DNA of 64,000 nucleotides. Source: Paragonimus westermani. Its lineage: Eukaryota; Platyhelminthes; Trematoda; Plagiorchiida; Troglotrematidae. The position numbers were made by a program, and so were the translations under genes. Position 1 is the stretch's first letter; the number at the start of each line of letters is the position of its first letter. Positions 58,768-64,000 of the stretch are shown in pieces. The stretch spans positions 105,617-169,616 of the forward strand of contig QNGE01001236.1 of the NCBI GenBank assembly GCA_008508345.1, read 5' to 3'. The notes below the pieces were generated by a model. The model was not told where the DNA came from. It saw nothing but the letters and a program-made list of their open reading frames with translations, and ran no database searches.

Positions 58768-61700
58768 CTTTTCACTGAATTTCATAAAGAGAACAAACTT
58801 TTTGAATCTTGTTATCTTTGGGGAATGCTGATGGCGACACTGCCATTAGCGTAAACCTATTACAGTGCAACAAATGAAACGTTTGCACATATGCAAGCAC
58901 ACTAACTTGGAGGATAATGTTGTACAGGGAATTTCTATTCAAAGGCTAACATGACTAAGTACGGTATTGCTGATAACATAACTCACCTATTGCGAAAATT
59001 CTAGAATATTTTTTACGCTGAGGATGCCCTCAACACAGCACATCTGGCAAGAAGCACTATAAGGCTAAAAAGTGCGTCTTCACACAAATTACCCGTAGGT
59101 AAATCTAATGATGGACATCGCATATTTTGGCCGACATAAGTGATTCCTTATGTAGTCATCTTTTTAACAAAAATATACAGCTTAATGGGCCTGCTACTTT
59201 CGACACATTCATTTTAAGGTCGTGGACTTATAAATATCTCCAAGTGTCCTGCGAAATTTACTGCGTCCGTGCATTACGCCTATGTGACTACAGATAATAC
59301 CCACATTTTCCGCGCAGGGCACACATGCACTATGGCAGGGAGAACAGAGGCTACGGAGTACAGCCACACACGAGCATGTTGTAGGCTAAAATAAATTTTT
59401 AAGGCGCAATCAACGGTTTCAGGGTAATTTTCCGAGCTGGAGTTATGCACAACTTGAAATACAGATGTTTATAAATTCTGAAGTATTGCCACCAAATGCG
59501 GCCCTTCATTGTTTTGTCATGCAGTTTTCCAACCATCCAGATCTGTAGCACCTTAATTGCAGTATCACAAGGTGACATTTACTTCTTTAATTTTATAGGG
59601 TGACCGGTTGTTACTAACAGTATCTGAACACACGGTAGCCAACTAACCCATAGCAGCCTCACAGCGAGATGTACTCGGTCAGTTTTATTTTCCAGGGCAA
59701 AGCGTCAGCACATAGTAGGAAGTACATGTCTTTTATAGCATACAAAAAACATTGCTAGGTGTAGCCTCACTGTGACCAACCGGCACACCTTAATAATGAT
59801 AGTTAATAAAGAACGAGGCTCCTTTCTGACGCCACCTCCCGGATAGTCATAGTTTTCGAATAATAGAACAGACTTCATGAAAATATAATACATATATATA
59901 TATTTCTGGATGACGCTTAAACGACATAACCTGGTTAAATGAAGTCTTAGAGTAAGCGACTATCCATATCTTAAATGAACAACAGTGAAGTCGTCATATC
60001 CAAATCGATAACGTCTTAAGACTGGCTCACCTTAAACCTTTGCAGTGCGAAAACTGTCTTGGGTTGGCCGACTTTTGAAGTTCATTAAGTAATAATTGAA
60101 AACCACTATGAACAAACGCGATATATTACGCAGGCAAGCAATGTTTAAACTCAGTCTGTAGTATAACATTTTTACCGTAGTATTTCTTAACTAGCGACAT
60201 GCAGACTGTGTCCGCTATACTCCACACAATCCTCAGGATACCACAACGATGTTTGTGCAGCCCACATGCAGCCGAAAGACAGGTTGCTGTCATGTGCTAC
60301 TATGGTGGCTGGTTGTGTATTAGTCTACGCTCACTTTTTTCCATGATCGTCAGAAGAATATAGGGTCAGCGTGTTTGGTCTCTGGTTTTCAATAACTTGT
60401 GAATGTTGACAGTGTAGTAATGATTAGATATTATCCTGTTCGACAGCTTCAACACGCACCTTAACTTCTATCGAGTAGTTCACACGACGGAAACTCAAGA
60501 TGTATTTCGCCCTCATAGGCTAAATGCGAATTGCAGTCAACTGATGCAGCGGATGTAAGCTACATAAAACTGAGGTGTTTTTGGGTTGTTGGTCTATACA
60601 AATTGGTGGTAATGAGCCAGCATATTGGTTACATCGGGATATACATTATTACTTTATGCAGTTAAGTCAATACGAGTTGTCCGCAAAATACTGTCGCAGC
60701 AAGTAGAAGTCGCTTGTAGGTCATAGTAATGTTATGCACAAAATAATTTTAATTGCACTTTCCATTATAACTAAAGGATTTTAGCTAATACTTACATGAT
60801 GAAAAGCAAATCGGGTACAAGTATATTTATGAATCAATGGGCTTGGGTGACATGCATGTTTTGTAAAATGAATAGGAAAAACAAGTATAAGCAACAATTC
60901 AAATTGTTCTTCGTTCAGACCAGGTTTGCGTCATGTAAGAATCTTCCCAAAACTCTGTCACATCCATTACCATCCTGACTCTTACCTCGTTTCTTAAAAT
61001 GGTCAATTTTGCCTGCAGGATTTGTTTTCTTTTTTATCTGTAGAGATGAGAGTACAAACAATTGAATAACTTGTGATAGGTAAAACCTTTCGTGCAAGTT
61101 TCCACCTAACTGAAGCATGATTAAAAACTTGCGCAGTCAATTTTGATAAACAACTCTGGACAGCGCACTCAAATGTTCTATTTTTAATTCACACTTTAGT
61201 TGTTTTGTTAAAGTGAACATCACAAATTGTTTATTATTTTCATTCTTCATCTTTATATAAATACGGTTTCTGCTCAATCACTGATGTAGTATCCAGTTTT
61301 CATTTTGTACAAGGTTGCTGACCACTGATCTGGACAATGTGTACAAGTCTTTCTGACACTAACCAAAATTACATGAAGCATCAGCACACACCCCAAGCAC
61401 TCTCACTGGAAGACAGACGTACGATTTTAACAAGGAGAAAGCAGATTTTACCAGTTAAATATGATTTCAACTTTGAAATTACTCCAGAGTTAGTTTATCC
61501 AATAAACACTCTACACATATAATTATGTGCATATAATCTTGGTAGCTGAACGATCTACCGTCTAACGATAATCTTGCTTTGAGACATACTCAATCTTCAT
61601 TCCACCCAGACGGAGTGAGGTGAACACAGTAGCACGTACAGATCTGTGGTCACAGTTCTGCTGAGGATGCTGGAACAACAAAACGGCCGCATCTCCGCAT

Positions 61701-64000
61701 GTCATTCAACCAAGTGTTTACATTAGACGGGAATAACATGACATGGATTGCGACAGCGACTGGGAAGGCGGATAACGTGCAGTACAGTCCACAGTGTACA
61801 ATCATCATAGACAGCAACATAGCGGTGGTTTTTAGTGATGCTTAACTGCCACACAACTGTGAACTAATGGATATTCACCTGGTCTTGTCTTTGTGTCAAT
61901 CATGGGTTAATTTTGCAGAAATAATCGTGATCATGAATAAAAACTTTCAAGAAGGAGAGAAGGAATGCCGAGGGAAACGCTGACATACATGTCTACTGAT
62001 GCAGACCATAGATATATGGACAGAAAACAACGAAGTGAACACACAGAGTCGATTATATACTTATGATGATATGCAGAATTGCGATGGGGTGGTGGTCTTG
62101 TGAACTGAAGCCCTGGCTGATCTTGAAGTATTTGCAGATCGAGTAAGTTTTTGAGCATTGCAGGCGAATTGGCCATTACCATAGATTTAGACGGTGCGTT
62201 ACAGGGTGTGCATTTCTAATAAAACAAATCTGAAATTCACGTTTTAGAGCACAAATCCTCAGTCTTCGGTTTCTTCGTTATTGATAAGCTGTTGCTACTG
62301 AGTCGTTGAGTGTTGCACAGTATTGTACGTTGATATCAGTTCTCATCTCAGACGCTGTTAAGTAACCCAAAAGTGATGTAGTCTCGTAGGCCCTTACTGG
62401 TCCGATTCTAGGCGCTCTCAGTGTGCCATTTATCATTGAAACATTGTTAACAAACCTTCTTGTTTCGTTCTATACGAAAGCATTCATTAGAGTTATGCGC
62501 TTTAGAGTATCTTTCAGGGCAAAAACTTAAAAAAATTGTCGGTGGTTTCAGCATCACATGGATATTTTTGCACTGGGTGCATAATTTGTAGAGACCTCAA
62601 TGGTCTAATAAAAGGTTCGTTAGATCTCTTCCTCACTAAGAGGCTTGTGACAGTCTAAAGAATGACCAGTTCAGTTTTTATGTATTATATATAAATATTT
62701 ATTTCATTATGCATTACTTCATAATTGGGGGTGTTGAGGGGTAAGTGACTGTCCATGGACCATAGAGTAAGCGGTTTTAAGTCACACTCAGAAGTCTCCA
62801 CCTCGTAGCATTTTGTGTAGCTTGTCATATTTTTGTCATCTGCGTGCAGCTCTCAAGATCTGAAAATACCTGACAAATGTAGATCCAATAGAATTAGCAT
62901 CAAGCATCTGAGGATTGCCACTGGTGGAACTTTGGGCTAACTGTCCACTGAATTTCGTTTAAAAAAAATTCATTTTAGGAACATAATGCAGTAAGTTCAG
63001 CAATAAGATATTGAGTTTCGCTTGACGAAGTCACCGGTCATTCTTTTTAAAAAAAACAGAAACCCATTTGAAGCAGCCGACTCTCTTCCACTCTTTTCAC
63101 TATCCAAGTTTGATAACACAGTTCCGAAGCAGAGTCCAAAATTCTTGGGAAATCACAAATGTCGTGATACGACAGACAATCAACACGTATTGGTAGGTGT
63201 TACTACGGTGTTCGTTCATCATTGTAAGCACCACTTCATGGTTTGGATAACTCAATCTTTGATTTATTACCAGGGGTGAGAAATCTAATCAATGAAATTG
63301 TCGTCATGTTTATTCTAGAGATATAAACATCATTGTAAATAAGTGTGAATCTGTGATGGCCATGCTCACTGTGTATACTTCTATCGGTTGCCGTCCTCCT
63401 ACACCAAAACCACAAGCGTTTCTTGTTAACCTAACAATATTTCGCCCATTTTCAAGTGTTTCTTCAAGTGTTGAGCTAAACGGAATTCGCTGTACATTGT
63501 GACACCTATATGCTCAGCACATAGTGAATCTGGACGTTCAACTTTTCTACTACTGGGAATGAATTCTAGGTCTTACTCTTTTTCTGTTAGTAAGTGAGGC
63601 TCAACCAACCCTGAGTCACAACCAATGAATAACCACATGTACACTAAATAACAAATCAATTCACACAAGCTTCAAAAATGTTTCAAACACATTACCACCT
63701 TACTTACACAAAGTTTTAAAAATCCGAGTCAGTAACAGTGTTGTGCTCACAAAAAGCGTCTGGCCCGAGGTAGTGGTTTACTGCCATACACTCGTTGCAT
63801 GTTACATGAAAATGCACCCTAAAATACACCAACATCTTTTCCCACATTTGGTATGGCTCTTTATCGGTTGTCAATGTCGAAATTTCCCATGCGAACTGTG
63901 TACAATTTTCCAACTGTCATTTCCACCTGTAGGTCTTACGCATACTGAAGTTCACCAACAATTTCAACGTTCGCTTAGTTTGCTCTGTTACAGGTCATAC
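58768..64000. other. Unassigned, AT-rich, no gene recognised
   Basis: No transposon domain, tRNA or repeat array is recognisable. The small frames at 61337-61522 (plus; SLEDRRTILTRRKQILPVKY) and 63716-63913 (minus; Cys/His-containing VHFHVTCNECMAVNHYL) are the only ones whose composition looks protein-like, and neither matches a family I know. A short (AT)n tract is near 59892. The region could be intronic or intergenic host DNA. Confidence 0.4.

Noticed and set aside
57653..58831. Open frames of 340-380 codons spanning the gap
   Set aside because: They consist of unknown residues over the 982 N; only a few tens of real codons flank the gap.
37..64000. CRISPR arrays, bacterial operons, rRNA genes, prophage
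   Set aside because: No regularly spaced repeats, no dense same-strand gene layout and no rRNA sequence; the elements seen are eukaryotic.

Overview
The window looks like a repeat-rich stretch of a metazoan nuclear genome, most likely a flatworm and probably a tapeworm of the Spirometra/Schistocephalus/Diphyllobothrium group. No bacterial-style operons, ribosome sites or CRISPR arrays are visible, and almost everything recognisable is a decayed transposable element. The taxonomic guess rests on remembered wording of the LINE C-termini (FDHRCLRNI, GWGPRD...WLETL, QWRSCC) and was not checked against a database. I found no intact host gene.

Layout. 2.3-2.96 kb: minus-strand RTE-like reverse transcriptase (RT) fragment. 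8.1-11.1 kb: two minus-strand RTE-like copies arranged head to tail; the upstream one lacks its RT. 12.97-14.4 kb: minus-strand CR1-like LINE. 15.0-15.3 and 31.8-32.0 kb: inverted copies of a (TA)n-containing repeat. 17.4-21.0 kb: the most complete plus-strand CR1-like LINE, with ORF1, endonuclease, RT and C-terminus. 23.2-26.9 kb: minus-strand R2-like LINE with zinc finger, RT and C-terminal restriction-like endonuclease, split inside the RT by a ~0.9 kb AT-rich insert that carries a perfect (ATT)24 array. 28.1-31.7 kb: plus-strand CR1-like LINE. 36.1-36.9 kb: plus-strand BEL/Pao integrase. 39.6-41.75 kb: plus-strand CR1-like LINE lacking the RT palm. 42.85-44.46 kb: minus-strand MULE transposase truncated next to a cluster of palindromes. 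45.33-45.44 kb: a foldback (MITE-like) element. 46.45-46.95 kb: a 248-bp exact duplication across a single N (assembly artefact). 48.2-55.5 kb: minus-strand EnSpm/CACTA-type transposase remnants with a DUF4806-like reading frame. 57.77-58.75 kb: an assembly gap flanked by inverted 20-mers. 58.75-64 kb: AT-rich sequence in which I recognise nothing.

The elements do not form a pathway. They are independent insertions from at least six transposon lineages (RTE-like, CR1-like, R2-like, BEL/Pao, MULE, EnSpm), nearly all with stops and frameshifts. The left two-thirds is dominated by retroelements and the right third by DNA transposons and AT-rich unassigned sequence. The points most worth follow-up are the interrupted R2-like element, the EnSpm exon with a good splice acceptor, the palindrome cluster at the truncated MULE and the foldback element. 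I see no convincing evidence of a wholly new system.
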